Part shown: piece by piece, positions 1-9,780 of the stretch
Position numbering within the stretch: position 1 is the first letter of the stretch
Layout: each line of letters begins with the position of its first letter
Source: Pyrofollis japonicus
GTDB taxonomy: Archaea; Thermoproteota; Thermoprotei_A; Sulfolobales; Pyrodictiaceae
Direction of reading: 5' to 3'
Length of the DNA: 64,000 nucleotides
Assembly: GCF_033097485.1 (NCBI RefSeq)
Contig: NZ_AP028634.1
Span: forward strand, 797,126-861,125
The notes under the pieces: generated by a model
What the model was told of the DNA's origin: nothing
Database searches by the model: none
The model's input: only the letters and a program-made list of their open reading frames with translations
Made by a program: the position numbers and the translations under genes

Positions 1-2
1 GG

Positions 3-83
3 GTCGGGTTTGAAAGAGGTGTCGACGAATGCATGGTAGGGTTCGAATTCCGGCATGAGGAGTCAGCCTCTCAGAACGCATAG
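3..83 (+). CDS. possible 3' end of a truncated upstream gene
   Basis: Frame 3 is open from the left edge to a TAG at 81-83, giving about 26 residues with mixed charged composition (it contains GVDECMVGFEFRHEE). This could be the tail of a gene cut by the window edge. It is too short to assign and may be chance. Nothing else recognisable lies between it and the ppsA promoter, apart from a 34-codon ATG ORF near 135 that I do not trust. Confidence 0.2.
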   Translation, partial: VGFERGVDECMVGFEFRHEESASQNA

Positions 84-247
84 GATTAGGCTCTCTAGGG
101 CTTCAAATTAGTCTATGCCGTATCGGAGCATTATATGGGGTTCGCTGAGAAGTACTGCCTCTCAGCATTCGGATTCTCGTGGTATTGGAGACTAATATTG
201 CTGAGATTGCTAGTAATATCGCGAGGTTCTCGAATATAGAGGCAACA

Positions 248-259
248 AAACATTTAAAG
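248..259 (+). promoter_or_regulatory. TATA-like box upstream of ppsA
   Basis: The AT-rich motif AAACATTTAAAG is centred about 37 bases before the TTG start of PEP synthase. That would put transcription start near 280 and leave a short leader of about 10 bases. The ribosome site in the leader (GGGGTAGGG) is weak. Confidence 0.4.
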
Positions 260-290
260 AAATAGCAGAATAGTGGGGTAGGGTTACTGC

Positions 291-2687
291 TTGTCGGCTT
301 CCGAACCTATTATAATATGGATAGAAAATCTCAGAGCAACTGATACAGAGCTAGCTGGAGGCAAAGGAGCTAACCTAGGCGAGCTCGTTACTGCCGGTGT
401 TCCAGTTCCACCAGGCTTTGTGGTGACATCGAAAGCCTACAAACTCTTTCTGGAGAAAAGCGGGCTCCAGGAGAAGATCGCTAAGCTTCTCGAAGGCCTC
501 GACGTGAACAACACGGAGCAGCTCGAAAAGGTTAGCGAAGAGATCAGAAGACTCATCATGAAGGCTGAGATGCCCAAGGATGTCGAGGAAGCTATTAGGA
601 AAGCGTATAGAAAGCTCGGCGAAAAAATAGGGATCAAGGATCCCCTGGTCGCTGTGAGGAGCAGCGCGGTAGCCGAGGACCTGCCCGAGGCAAGCTTTGC
701 CGGACAGCAAGAGACTTACCTTAACGTGAAGGGGGAAGACAACGTAATTGACCGGGTTAAGGCTTGCTGGGCAAGCGTCTTTACAGCAAGAGCCATATTC
801 TACAGGGAGCAAATGGGCATAGATCATCTAAAAGCATACATGGCCGTAGTTGTCCAAAAAATGGTCAACGCGCGCTCAGCCGGAGTAATGTTCACCATCC
901 ACCCGGTTACTGGCAACCCAGATGTTGTCGTCATCGAGTCTTCGTGGGGACTTGGGGAGGCAGTAGTAGGCGGCAAGGTTACTCCGGATGAATTCGTTGT
1001 AGACAAGAAGACCCTGGAGATCAAGGAGAAGAGAATAAGCGAGAAGAAGATTATGATAACCTATGACCCTGAAACGGGTAAGAATGTTGAAATGGCGGTT
1101 CCCGAGGAGATGGCGAAGAAGCCGAGCCTAAGCGACGACGAGGTAAAGCAGTTGGCTAAGTACGGTATACAGATAGAGAACCACTACAAGCACCCCATGG
1201 ACATCGAGTGGGCTATTGACAAGGACATTGCACCGCCCAATAACATCTTCATTGTCCAGGCGAGATACGAGACGGTTTGGAGCCGCAAGAAGGAGAAGGC
1301 AGAAACAAGGAAAGAGGAGGCCAAGACAGCGGAACACAAGATCTTAGCCAAGGGTTTGCCCGCTAGTCCTGGCGTAGCTACCGGAGTCGCAAGAGTCATA
1401 CTTGACCCGCACAGCCCTGAAGCCCACGAGTTCCGCGAGGGCGATATCCTCGTAACCCGGATGACTGACCCAGACTGGGTACCATTGATGAAGAAGGCCG
1501 CTGCAATAGTGACGGATGAGGGAGGAATGACTAGCCACGCAGCAATAGTCTCCAGGGAGCTCGGCATACCAGCCGTCGTAGGAACCGGGAATGCCACCAA
1601 GGTGATAAAGACCGGCATGCTGGTCACGGTTGACGGTGGCCTCGGAGTAGTCTATGAGGGCAGAGTAGAGATCGGGAAGAAAAAGAAGGAGGTCAAGGCT
1701 GCGGCGGCGCTGAGCCCAGAAGTGCTCCACGACCTATACCCTGTCACGGCGACAAAGATATACATGAACCTTGGCCAGCCGGAAGCTATTGACAGGTACG
1801 TTGATTTACCATTCGACGGTATAGGGTTGATGAGGATAGAGTTCATTCTCTCTGACTGGATAGGCTATCACCCAGTCTACTTGATTGAGCAGGGTAAACC
1901 AGATTACTTCGTAAATAGGCTTGCCGAGGGCATAGCAAAGGTCGCTAGCGCCATTTATCCAAGACCAGTGGTTGTAAGGTTCAGCGACTTCAAGACCAAC
2001 GAGTACCGTGGCTTGAAGGGCGGTGAGAAATACGAGCCAGAGGAGCGCAACCCTATGCTTGGATGGAGAGGCGTATCACGTTACATTCACCCAGCCTACG
2101 AGAAGGCGTTCCGACTAGAGGTGCAAGCCGTCAGGAAGGTAAGGGAGGAGATGGGGCTCAAGAATGTATGGGTAATGCTGCCATTTGTCCGAACCACGTG
2201 GGAGGTAGAGAAAGTACTACACATAATGGCCGAGGAGGGCCTTGAGAGGAGCAAGGACTTCAAAGTATGGATCATGGCCGAGGTTCCGAGTGTCGTATTC
2301 CTCGTAGATGAATTTGCGAAACTAGTAGATGGGTTCAGCATAGGCAGCAACGACCTAACCCAGCTAGTACTAGGTGTAGACAGAGACTCACAGCTCCTAG
2401 CAGAAATGGGGTACTTTGATGAGAGAGACCCAGCGGTACTAAGAGCCATAAAGATGCTGATAGAGGGCGCTCACCGCCACGGTAGGACTGTGTCTATCTG
2501 CGGCCAGGCGCCAAGCGTGTACCCAGAGATAGTCGAGTTCCTAGTAGAGGCGGGAATCGATAGTATAAGCGTTAACCCCGACGCAGTGATAGCAACGAGG
2601 AGACTGGTGGCCTCAATAGAGCGCAAGGTTATGCTACGACGCCTAGAGAGAATCGAGGACGCGTTGAGAAAGCTGGGAAAGCTCTAG
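291..2687 (+). CDS. ppsA: phosphoenolpyruvate synthase (pyruvate, water dikinase)
   Basis: Makes phosphoenolpyruvate from pyruvate and ATP, with release of AMP and phosphate. This is the entry step of gluconeogenesis. At 798 residues it has the usual length. The N-terminal ATP-grasp half opens with [10 protein letters not shown]. The swivelling domain has [15 protein letters not shown], with the phospho-carrier histidine at about residue 416. The C-terminal PEP/pyruvate TIM barrel contains [15 protein letters not shown] and an ICGQAPS motif with the usual catalytic cysteine. The start is TTG at 291, just upstream of the conserved N-terminus. The gene is convergent with the next one, 5 bases apart. 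Its sugar-phosphate product could feed the glycogen genes at 4.9-9.4 kb. Confidence 0.97.
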   Translation: MSASEPIIIWIENLRATDTELAGGKGANLGELVTAGVPVPPGFVVTSKAYKLFLEKSGLQEKIAKLLEGLDVNNTEQLEKVSEEIRRLIMKAEMPKDVEEAIRKAYRKLGEKIGIKDPLVAVRSSAVAEDLPEASFAGQQETYLNVKGEDNVIDRVKACWASVFTARAIFYREQMGIDHLKAYMAVVVQKMVNARSAGVMFTIHPVTGNPDVVVIESSWGLGEAVVGGKVTPDEFVVDKKTLEIKEKRISEKKIMITYDPETGKNVEMAVPEEMAKKPSLSDDEVKQLAKYGIQIENHYKHPMDIEWAIDKDIAPPNNIFIVQARYETVWSRKKEKAETRKEEAKTAEHKILAKGLPASPGVATGVARVILDPHSPEAHEFREGDILVTRMTDPDWVPLMKKAAAIVTDEGGMTSHAAIVSRELGIPAVVGTGNATKVIKTGMLVTVDGGLGVVYEGRVEIGKKKKEVKAAAALSPEVLHDLYPVTATKIYMNLGQPEAIDRYVDLPFDGIGLMRIEFILSDWIGYHPVYLIEQGKPDYFVNRLAEGIAKVASAIYPRPVVVRFSDFKTNEYRGLKGGEKYEPEERNPMLGWRGVSRYIHPAYEKAFRLEVQAVRKVREEMGLKNVWVMLPFVRTTWEVEKVLHIMAEEGLERSKDFKVWIMAEVPSVVFLVDEFAKLVDGFSIGSNDLTQLVLGVDRDSQLLAEMGYFDERDPAVLRAIKMLIEGAHRHGRTVSICGQAPSVYPEIVEFLVEAGIDSISVNPDAVIATRRLVASIERKVMLRRLERIEDALRKLGKL

Positions 2688-2692
2688 AACCT

Positions 2693-3607
2693 TTATGAGG
2701 CAATATCCTTCCAGATCCCTTGTTTTTCGAGGCCGGCTGCTACGGCTTCTATTCTCTTAAATCCCCTAGCCTCGATGAATGGCACAATGTATTTCCTTAG
2801 CTTTATCTCGTCGAGGCTTTTCAGAGAGTTCTTATGCTCTTCTACAACTTCTTCTAAGAGGCTACAGTCCCTACAAGGGTTTTCCATGAGGACCTTGTTA
2901 ATTACCAGGCCTCTGGGAATCACGTTATGAGTACAGAGTTCTCGGTATATGCTCATAGTAACTGCCGCAGCCAGTTCTGTTGGCTCGGCTACCAATAAGG
3001 GACGGTGGATACTTGAGGCAAACATGTCAAGTATTCCTCTTGCAAGCCCGCGCCACTCGTCTATTAGCTCGAGAGGGTCTCTGTGCCCGCGGCGGATACG
3101 GTCCAATACGCCTTTAATTCTTAGATATAGCTTAGCAGCGTCGCCCATGTGTGTATAGAGTTCTTCTTCTATACGAAGCATCCTGATGCTGCCGCCTGCT
3201 GCTACCGTGTCCCAGACAATCACGTCATAGCGGCCGCTTCTAACAAGCTCATAGACGTAGTATAGTAGAAATTGATCAGCAATACCTGGTGCACCTGCGA
3301 CATAGTCAATGATCCACTTGTCTACTGGGAGAAACGATGAGACAACTTCATAGACTTCATCGCCGAATCTCTTAATCCAGAGCTTCTTAACATCCTCCTC
3401 GCTTAGCTCAATGACCTCTATGCCTCTGCAAAGAGCCTTACCAGTTTCTGCTTCTTTGTCTCCGCATAGGAGTCGCTTGGCAGCTGGCACGGGGTCAGTA
3501 GATAATAGTAGTATGTTCTTACCGCTGCTTGCAGCAATTGTGGAGAGAGCTGCCGCGATAGTTGATTTGCCGACACCCCCTTTGCCCCATAGGCTTATTA
3601 GGAGCAA
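2693..3607 (-). CDS. ArsA/Get3-like P-loop ATPase
   Basis: SIMIBI-class ATPase of the ArsA/Get3 family, 304 residues. It begins with the deviant Walker A WGKGGVGKST (residues 7-16), has a switch-like STDPVPAAKR segment and WDTVAAGG further on. A CRDCSLLEEV segment near residue 245 resembles the CxxC that binds zinc at the Get3 dimer interface. The family either delivers tail-anchored membrane proteins or drives anion efflux. No arsenite permease is nearby, so a Get3-like or other chaperone role is more likely. The start is TTG at 3607. Specific substrate is unknown. Confidence 0.8.
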   Translation of the reverse strand: MLLISLWGKGGVGKSTIAAALSTIAASSGKNILLLSTDPVPAAKRLLCGDKEAETGKALCRGIEVIELSEEDVKKLWIKRFGDEVYEVVSSFLPVDKWIIDYVAGAPGIADQFLLYYVYELVRSGRYDVIVWDTVAAGGSIRMLRIEEELYTHMGDAAKLYLRIKGVLDRIRRGHRDPLELIDEWRGLARGILDMFASSIHRPLLVAEPTELAAAVTMSIYRELCTHNVIPRGLVINKVLMENPCRDCSLLEEVVEEHKNSLKSLDEIKLRKYIVPFIEARGFKRIEAVAAGLEKQGIWKDIAS

Positions 3608-3828
3608 GACTACCGCCTAGCTGTCTTTCCCTCCATATGCTCCATTGACTACCCCAGTAATAATTAGTGTTTAATCGTACTTGTCCAGGCATATTTACAG
3701 ACATTATTAATCAGTGAGCCGGCAAGCGTTTGCTAATATTGATATATTGTTTTTGACTCACTATTTCTATTTTCGATTCCGCGTGTAATTCTTGAGGATA
3801 ATGCTTTTGTAGAAGCGGCTCCCTATTA

Positions 3829-3870
3829 CTTATATTTATACACGGGTAGAATCAGTTCTAAAGAGGTGAG
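3829..3870 (+). promoter_or_regulatory. TATA box and ribosome site of the CBS-RAM gene
   Basis: CTTATATTTATA (3829-3840) is a good archaeal TATA box, and GAGGTGAG (3863-3870) is a near-perfect ribosome site. The site lies 4 bases before the ATG at 3875. This argues against the GTG at 3866, which sits inside the ribosome site. The predicted transcript starts near 3861, so the leader is very short. Confidence 0.65.
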
Positions 3871-3874
3871 ACCT

Positions 3875-4906
3875 ATGATGCTACTGGTTAAGGATGTAAT
3901 GGAGTCGAAGCACTTGCCCCTAATGGCTGCTGACCAGACGCTCAAGAAGGCAGCTGAGGTAATGCTTGCCAACAAGCTACTAGGCGTCGTGACGACCGAT
4001 GTTGAGAGGAGACCCAGCCTAGTACTAACCTTCAGAAGGCTCGTAAAGGCCATCGCTGAGGGCGTCAACATTGCGAAGACTACGCTTGCACAGTACGCTG
4101 TAACGGACCCAGTGGTAATAAGGATTGACGACACCGTAGAGGAAGCGCTTAGAGCTATGAGGAAGGAGAGTGTAAGATTCCTACCCGTAGTAGACTATCG
4201 TAACAAGATCCAGGGCGTTGTAGAGCCGAGACACATTGCCTTCAAACTCTGGAAGGAGATACCCTTCGGCATGGCAACCATAGAGGCTAGAGCCAGGAAC
4301 CCAGTAGTACTGCCACCCGACGCCTCAATAGTGGCAGCCGCCAAGGCCATGGAGGCTAACGGCGTAACAGAGGTATTCATAAGGGAAGGCGAGGACCTAA
4401 AGGTTCTACGCGAATGGGACTTTCTTGAAGCAGTAGTCAAGGAGGAAGACCTAGAGGCCGCAAAGGTAGCCAACTACGCCAGAAAGGTGGCACTACGCGT
4501 ACCAATAACGTTCGACGCCAGGGCAGCAGTAGAACTCATGGAGGAGAACGGCGTCATGAGGCTAATAGCGATGGAGCCAGAGTCGAGATCCGTGAGAGTC
4601 GTAACAGTAACAGACCTAGCATTCACCGCGCTCGACGTATTAGAGAAGCTTGGGCCAAAGGCAGTAGCACTAGTGCTAATGAACGTTGAGCCTGGGCGCG
4701 AGAAGGAGATCGCAGAAAGGCTCATCAAGGTACCGAACGTCACAGAGGTTCTATCCGTCCCAGGCATCTACGACCTAGTAGTGAGAATAGAGGCCAAGAC
4801 TGTAGACGAGCTAGCAAAGACGATAACCGAGCACATAAGGACGATGAGAGAAGTACGCGACACGCTAACACTGGTAGCAGCACCCGAGATGATAAAGAGG
4901 CCCTAA
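3875..4906 (+). CDS. four-CBS protein with C-terminal RAM (Lrp-type) domain
   Basis: Two tandem pairs of CBS repeats fill residues of about 5-235. CBS repeats bind adenosine nucleotides or SAM and act as energy sensors. The last 80 residues (AVALVLMNVEPGREKEIAER onward) match the ligand-binding RAM/ACT-like half of Lrp/AsnC regulators. There is no DNA-binding helix-turn-helix, so the protein probably senses ligands and controls a partner rather than binding a promoter itself. The start is taken at ATG 3875, because the ribosome site overlaps the GTG at 3866. It stands alone, convergent with glycogen synthase 18 bases away. Partner unknown. Confidence 0.8.
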   Translation: MMLLVKDVMESKHLPLMAADQTLKKAAEVMLANKLLGVVTTDVERRPSLVLTFRRLVKAIAEGVNIAKTTLAQYAVTDPVVIRIDDTVEEALRAMRKESVRFLPVVDYRNKIQGVVEPRHIAFKLWKEIPFGMATIEARARNPVVLPPDASIVAAAKAMEANGVTEVFIREGEDLKVLREWDFLEAVVKEEDLEAAKVANYARKVALRVPITFDARAAVELMEENGVMRLIAMEPESRSVRVVTVTDLAFTALDVLEKLGPKAVALVLMNVEPGREKEIAERLIKVPNVTEVLSVPGIYDLVVRIEAKTVDELAKTITEHIRTMREVRDTLTLVAAPEMIKRP

Positions 4907-4924
4907 ACCCTATCCTCGTCTTTT

Positions 4925-6496
4925 TCATGCATGGGCTCTATAGTAGGCCATCTGGCGCGCCTTCTCATAGCATCTTAGCAGCATCGTGGTCGTTGCTCCT
5001 ATCCTAAACGTTGTATCCACTCTCCTAACGCAGTTTTCTCTCACTCTTTCACTGAGCTCGCTGTACTCAACAATGTTTGCCAAGGTTCTCATCGCGTCAC
5101 CGAGTGCCCAGGGATTCTCCGGCTCAACGAGCAAACCCGTACCATTCACTGGGTCACGCCGAAGATCAATAACGATTTCTTTTAGCCCGCCCACAGCAGA
5201 AGCTATGACCGGCGTACCCACTGCGAGGGACTCCACCGCCACTATACCGAATGGCTCCCACCGGGAAGCGGCGACAAACCCCGTGGCCACATAGAACAGC
5301 GCCTTGTACATCATTGGGTCTAGTCTACACTTGAGGACTGCTGCTCTCCCACTATACTTTGCCGCTAAGCCCCGAATCCACGCCTCATATCCGTGGTCAC
5401 CTACAGGGAGGCCGAGAACAAGGAGCTTCGCCCTAGGCTCGTACTCCAGGGCTTGTAAGGCTATATCGAACCCTTTCTGGCTCGTCATACGCCCAGACGT
5501 TATGTAGAGGGGGCCATCCCCGGGCTCTATCCATCCCCACTTATCACTGCACTGCTGCTGGGCCTCAACTACCAGTCTCCACCTTAGCGTCCTTCTATCG
5601 TCTGTTCCATAGCGGTTACGTAGCCATTCTCGCACCTCGTCTACGCGCCAATCTGTCGAGTTGTACACGACGCAGGTCTTTGGGCGAAGCCATTCACCAT
5701 ACTTTTTGAGAAGCTCGTCTAGGTACCCGTAGCTGACAGTGGTAAACAAGTCGCTCTCGTGTACGCCGAACGCTTCTAGGCATCCTCCGAGACTGTCCCA
5801 GAGTTGGCGGTAGCTGAGATACTCGTGGCGAACAACCCTCCATACCGGGTGCAGCCTATCCTGTAACCCGCTCCAAGCCTCTGATGCATAGTGCCAGGGA
5901 AAGCACTTGCCTCCGGAGAGATGAATAGTGTATACCAGCGGTATTGCGAGCCCCTTTCTCTCCCCGAGATCCTTTAGCGCTACGCCTGCAAGCACAGTTG
6001 GCCAGTCATGTACGTGAACGAGGTCAGGGAGCCCGTGTTGCTCGGCGAAAGCGGTGACTGCGCGTGTTAGGAGTGCAGCTTTCTCCTCGGCATTATCATA
6101 GGGATAAGGGGCATCAAACACTAGGCCCGTGGACGTATCAAGCCCTTTGAACAATATTATGCGGGCACCGTCAAGCCTGGCTTCCTCAGCCCCTATTCGG
6201 TAATGATAGTGCGATCCGTCTATTCCTATCCTTGTACCGCTTGCCTCAAAGTCTAGGGCTCTGAGCCAGAAACCTCGATTAGGATTGAGGTGGACTCCGT
6301 GGGAGGGCATGATGACCGTTACATCGTAGCCTCTGGATACTAGGCCACGGACCATTGATCGCACAGCTTCGGCGAGCCCACCTACCTTCGCGATACGTGG
6401 ATACTCGAAGGTAATGTGCCAGACCCTATGTATACTCGGGGGGGCGTAGAGCGGCAATTCTGCAGCTACACCTAAGGTATCGGGTGATTGCGGCAC
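4925..6496 (-). CDS. glgA: glycogen (starch) synthase, GT5 family
   Basis: Transfers glucose from ADP- or UDP-glucose onto a growing alpha-1,4-glucan. The 523-residue protein has the GT5 N-terminal signature KVGGLAEAV near residue 36, which binds the nucleotide sugar. A C-terminal GT-B domain carries SRWEPFGIVAVESLAVGTPV, the E-x7-E motif of retaining glucosyltransferases. It starts with GTG at 6496 and diverges from the nucleotidyltransferase at 6568, so the two probably share a 71-base promoter region. Together with the next two genes it forms a glycogen cluster. Whether it prefers ADP- or UDP-glucose cannot be read from the sequence. Confidence 0.93.
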   Translation of the reverse strand: MPQSPDTLGVAAELPLYAPPSIHRVWHITFEYPRIAKVGGLAEAVRSMVRGLVSRGYDVTVIMPSHGVHLNPNRGFWLRALDFEASGTRIGIDGSHYHYRIGAEEARLDGARIILFKGLDTSTGLVFDAPYPYDNAEEKAALLTRAVTAFAEQHGLPDLVHVHDWPTVLAGVALKDLGERKGLAIPLVYTIHLSGGKCFPWHYASEAWSGLQDRLHPVWRVVRHEYLSYRQLWDSLGGCLEAFGVHESDLFTTVSYGYLDELLKKYGEWLRPKTCVVYNSTDWRVDEVREWLRNRYGTDDRRTLRWRLVVEAQQQCSDKWGWIEPGDGPLYITSGRMTSQKGFDIALQALEYEPRAKLLVLGLPVGDHGYEAWIRGLAAKYSGRAAVLKCRLDPMMYKALFYVATGFVAASRWEPFGIVAVESLAVGTPVIASAVGGLKEIVIDLRRDPVNGTGLLVEPENPWALGDAMRTLANIVEYSELSERVRENCVRRVDTTFRIGATTTMLLRCYEKARQMAYYRAHA

Positions 6497-6567
6497 ACTT
6501 ATCTAGTATAGTTCCACCCTAAACATTTTCTCGGTGGCGCTGGAGTAGAATCCGAGGATTAAGACGG

Positions 6568-7827
6568 GTGCGCTTAATGACTAAGCTAAGGACATCGATC
6601 ATACCCATAGGTGGTGTCGGGTCAAGACTATATCCGTTAACTGTTGACACGTCTAAAGCCATGGTTAGGTTCTTGAATCGCCCATTACTGGAGCACATAG
6701 TCACAATGCTCGCGCTTCAAGGTATACGTGTGATATATATGGGTGTGAGCGGCTACCATAACTACGTCCAGGTATATGATTACTTTGGCTCGGGGCGGGC
6801 TATCGCTCATAGACTTGGCTATGGTAGGGACGAGTTCCGTATACGATATATGCCTAACATAATTTCGCGCGGCAACGCCGAGGCAGTATACTCTATAATC
6901 AAGTACTACAAGATCGACGAACCCGTCCTCATAACTCAGTGCGACAACATCTTTGACGGGCTCGACCTCGAAGACCTCGGTAAGAGCTTCGAGGAAAACA
7001 AGTGCGACATGACGATAGTTCTCTATGAGCTCGAGAACATCGAAGAGGTCAGAAGGTTCGGCGTGGCCGAGCTGCGCGATGATGGAACTATTGCACGGTT
7101 CGTTGAGAAGCCGAAGAGGGTTGAGGAGGCACCTTCAAGGCTAATCAATACCGGCATATATGTCATTGACTCGCGGATGCTCGTAGAGTTTCTCGAAGAG
7201 GGGCGCGGCCGGAGGCTATACGAGAACGGTTTGCTGGACTTCGGTCGCCACGTCATACCTGCGCTCATAGAGGATGGCTACCGTGTATGCGGCTATGTTA
7301 TGAAGGGGGCGTGGTTCGACATAGGGACTCATGAATCGTATATGCGTGCTATTAGGTACTTCCTTAGGCATGGCTCACCGGAGATTCTGGGCGTAGACTT
7401 CGTCTATGGCGATATACTGATGCTCGGGCGTAGCGAGCTATCGAGGGAGGCTCAGAAGAGATTCATTGATCAGGCAAAGAAGGGGAGAATCAGGGTAAAG
7501 GGCCCAATTCTCGTGGGGAGACATACGGCTATTGGGGAGAATGTGCTAATAGCTGAATCCGTGATTGATAACTATGTTGTAGTATCGGATGACGTTGTAA
7601 TAGAGAACTCCGTCATAATGGATAGAGGGTACATAGGCAAGGGAGTAAGGATAAGAAATAGCGTTATCGGGAGACATGTGCGCATAGACGACGGAGCCGT
7701 AATAGAAAATAGCGTTATCGGGAACAACGTGTTCGTCGGAAGGAATGCCCGCGTCATAGACTCTAAGATATGGCCCGGCAAGTACGTGCCCTCAAACGTC
7801 ACCTTTACGGGACTAACAATAGTCTAG
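6568..7827 (+). CDS. sugar-1-phosphate nucleotidyltransferase (GlgC-like)
   Basis: Forms a nucleotide sugar from a sugar-1-phosphate and an NTP, probably ADP- or UDP-glucose for the adjacent glycogen synthase. The N-terminal Rossmann-like catalytic domain has the GGVGSRLYPLT signature loop (near residue 16) and KAMVRFLNRPLLE. The last 100 residues contain hexapeptide repeats such as IENSVIMDRGYIGKGVRI, typical of a left-handed beta-helix. It starts at GTG 6568, preceded by a GAGG at 6554. Length, 419 residues, fits GlgC-type enzymes. Its position between GT5 and GH57 genes supports a storage-glucan role. Confidence 0.85.
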   Translation: MRLMTKLRTSIIPIGGVGSRLYPLTVDTSKAMVRFLNRPLLEHIVTMLALQGIRVIYMGVSGYHNYVQVYDYFGSGRAIAHRLGYGRDEFRIRYMPNIISRGNAEAVYSIIKYYKIDEPVLITQCDNIFDGLDLEDLGKSFEENKCDMTIVLYELENIEEVRRFGVAELRDDGTIARFVEKPKRVEEAPSRLINTGIYVIDSRMLVEFLEEGRGRRLYENGLLDFGRHVIPALIEDGYRVCGYVMKGAWFDIGTHESYMRAIRYFLRHGSPEILGVDFVYGDILMLGRSELSREAQKRFIDQAKKGRIRVKGPILVGRHTAIGENVLIAESVIDNYVVVSDDVVIENSVIMDRGYIGKGVRIRNSVIGRHVRIDDGAVIENSVIGNNVFVGRNARVIDSKIWPGKYVPSNVTFTGLTIV

Positions 7828-7851
7828 GAAAGGCGTGGAGAGCTGGCCTAT

Positions 7852-9402
7852 ATGGTTAGAGACGTTGTATTCATGTTTGAGGTTCATCAACCCTATCGCC
7901 TCGCGGCTGATAAGGCACGGAAACTGCTGCACGACGCATTCAGCGGCAGGTCCGTCAGCAAGCGGTTAGAAGAGCTTGTTTTCAACCATATGCTTGATCG
8001 AGAAGTGTTTGAGCGAGTAGCAAGGAGCTGCTATATACCGACAACAAGGATATTGCTAGAGGCTTCTGATAAACTAGCCGAAGAGGGACATAGTGTTCGC
8101 TTCAGCTTCAGCATTAGCGGCGTCTTCATCGAGCAAGCGAAGAGGTACAAGCCAGAAGTAATCGACTTGCTTAGCAAAGGTGTTGAAAAAGGCTTCTTCG
8201 AAATCATCGAGCAAACATACTACCATACTCTCGCATCCCTGCTCCCTGATCCCGACGAGTTCATAGACCAGCTAAGGCTTCATAGAGATACTATAAAAGA
8301 AGTGTTTGGAGTTGAACCAAGGGTTGCCGAGAACACAGAGATGATTTACAATAATGATATTGCGCGCATTTTTTACCAGCTTGGATACGAGGCTGCTATC
8401 ACAGAAGGCGTTGACTGGGTTCTTGGATGGCGGAGCCCAAACTATGTTTACCGTGCATGGGGCGTACCACTGCGCCTTCTTCTAAGAAACTATCGCCTCA
8501 GTGATGACATAGGGTTCCGATTCTCTATGACTAGCTGGGACCAGTACCCACTTACAGCAGACAAGTACGCGGAATGGCTTAGGGCTACGCCGGGCGACGT
8601 AGTCTTAATCGCTGTGGACTACGAGACGTTCGGAGAGCACCATAAACCAGAGACTGGCATCCATGGGTTTCTCCGACATCTGCCAAGAGAGATTACGAGA
8701 AGGGGATTGAGAATCATGAGCGCAGAAGAGGCTGCCAGAAGCCACCAGCCCGTTGACACATATGATGTGCCTGGATGGGCTACTATAAGCTGGGCCGATG
8801 AGCGGGACACGTCGGCGTGGCTTGGTAACGAGATGCAGCAGCGCGTCTTCCGCCTCTACGCGGAACTAGAGCCCTACGCTAAGGCTATCGGAGGCTGGGC
8901 TCTGCGTGCATGGAGGTTGCTAGGGATAAGCGACCACTACTACTACATGGCTACAAAGACAGGGCCTGCAGGAGAGGTTCATCACTACTTCTCTCCATAC
9001 AAGTCCCCTTACGCAGCTTACCAGTACTATGTTGAGGCGCTCACGCTGCTCCTAAGAGACATTGTTGACGAAATAGCAAAGAATCCGACAAAGTATGTTA
9101 CAAGGATAAGGCTTCCAAGGAGCCGAGCATTCTACTTCTACATGCCTAACGGGATTCCATTAGGCATTTCGGCTAGGAGTATAAAGGAACTTATAGAGGC
9201 TGTAGAAAAAGTACCTATAGAGTCATTGATTTACCATGTAAAAAGAGGTGACCTCCAACATTGGCTTAGGACACAGTTCTTTCTAGACAATGAGGTAGAA
9301 AAAATAGACAAAGCGCTACGACACATAGCGAATGCAAGACATCTAAGAAGAATAATTAGGAGAATATTACTAAAAATACTTGAACGGGGATCTTTTAGCT
9401 AA
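7852..9402 (+). CDS. glycoside hydrolase family 57 alpha-amylase-like protein
   Basis: GH57 enzymes hydrolyse or rearrange alpha-glucans in a (beta/alpha)7 barrel. This 516-residue protein has the family's first motif FEVHQPYR (residues 9-16), an ENTEMIYNND segment likely to hold the nucleophile glutamate, and VDYETFGEHH with the candidate acid aspartate. The arrangement resembles the archaeal GH57 alpha-amylase group rather than the branching enzymes. There is no signal peptide, so it should act in the cytoplasm on stored glycogen. It lies 24 bases after the nucleotidyltransferase in the same direction and is probably co-transcribed with it. Confidence 0.88.
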   Translation: MVRDVVFMFEVHQPYRLAADKARKLLHDAFSGRSVSKRLEELVFNHMLDREVFERVARSCYIPTTRILLEASDKLAEEGHSVRFSFSISGVFIEQAKRYKPEVIDLLSKGVEKGFFEIIEQTYYHTLASLLPDPDEFIDQLRLHRDTIKEVFGVEPRVAENTEMIYNNDIARIFYQLGYEAAITEGVDWVLGWRSPNYVYRAWGVPLRLLLRNYRLSDDIGFRFSMTSWDQYPLTADKYAEWLRATPGDVVLIAVDYETFGEHHKPETGIHGFLRHLPREITRRGLRIMSAEEAARSHQPVDTYDVPGWATISWADERDTSAWLGNEMQQRVFRLYAELEPYAKAIGGWALRAWRLLGISDHYYYMATKTGPAGEVHHYFSPYKSPYAAYQYYVEALTLLLRDIVDEIAKNPTKYVTRIRLPRSRAFYFYMPNGIPLGISARSIKELIEAVEKVPIESLIYHVKRGDLQHWLRTQFFLDNEVEKIDKALRHIANARHLRRIIRRILLKILERGSFS

Positions 9403-9780
9403 ACTGAAATGTAGAAGACGCCAATCCGCCGCCATTATACTATCACTTTTATTGTTATAATTTTTCAGAGGCATGTGCTTACAGCGATATTTACACACAA
9501 AATAACGAGCAATACGTGTACGAATGCTTTATGCACAAGACTGCCAATAAGTAGGTACTCGAATCTAACTCTCTTGTATGATAACTATTTCCGATTATCT
9601 TGAGTCTCTTCTCCTTAGATTGAAAGGACTTGGATTAAGCATAAACTTTACTTTTATTGTTGCGCTAAGCCTTCTCTTAGACAAGGATTAGAGAAAAATG
9701 GGGAGAAGTCTACGGGGGCTGAGCCTCGTGCTGTGATGGGGAGGCGGGGTTTACCGACACACGCGCAGTTATCGATTTGC
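9403..9780. other. intergenic region without a clear gene
   Basis: 378 bases between two convergent genes. The first 250 bases are AT-rich and empty of convincing ORFs. The last 90 bases are richer in G and contain CTGA (9719-9722) and GTGATGG (about 9732-9738). These faintly resemble the D' and C' boxes of a C/D guide RNA, but a good C box and D box are missing, so I make no RNA call. Confidence 0.4.

Noticed and set aside
9691-9780. Possible C/D box guide RNA
   Set aside because: CTGA and GTGATGG are present, but a good C box and D box are missing and no terminal stem forms.
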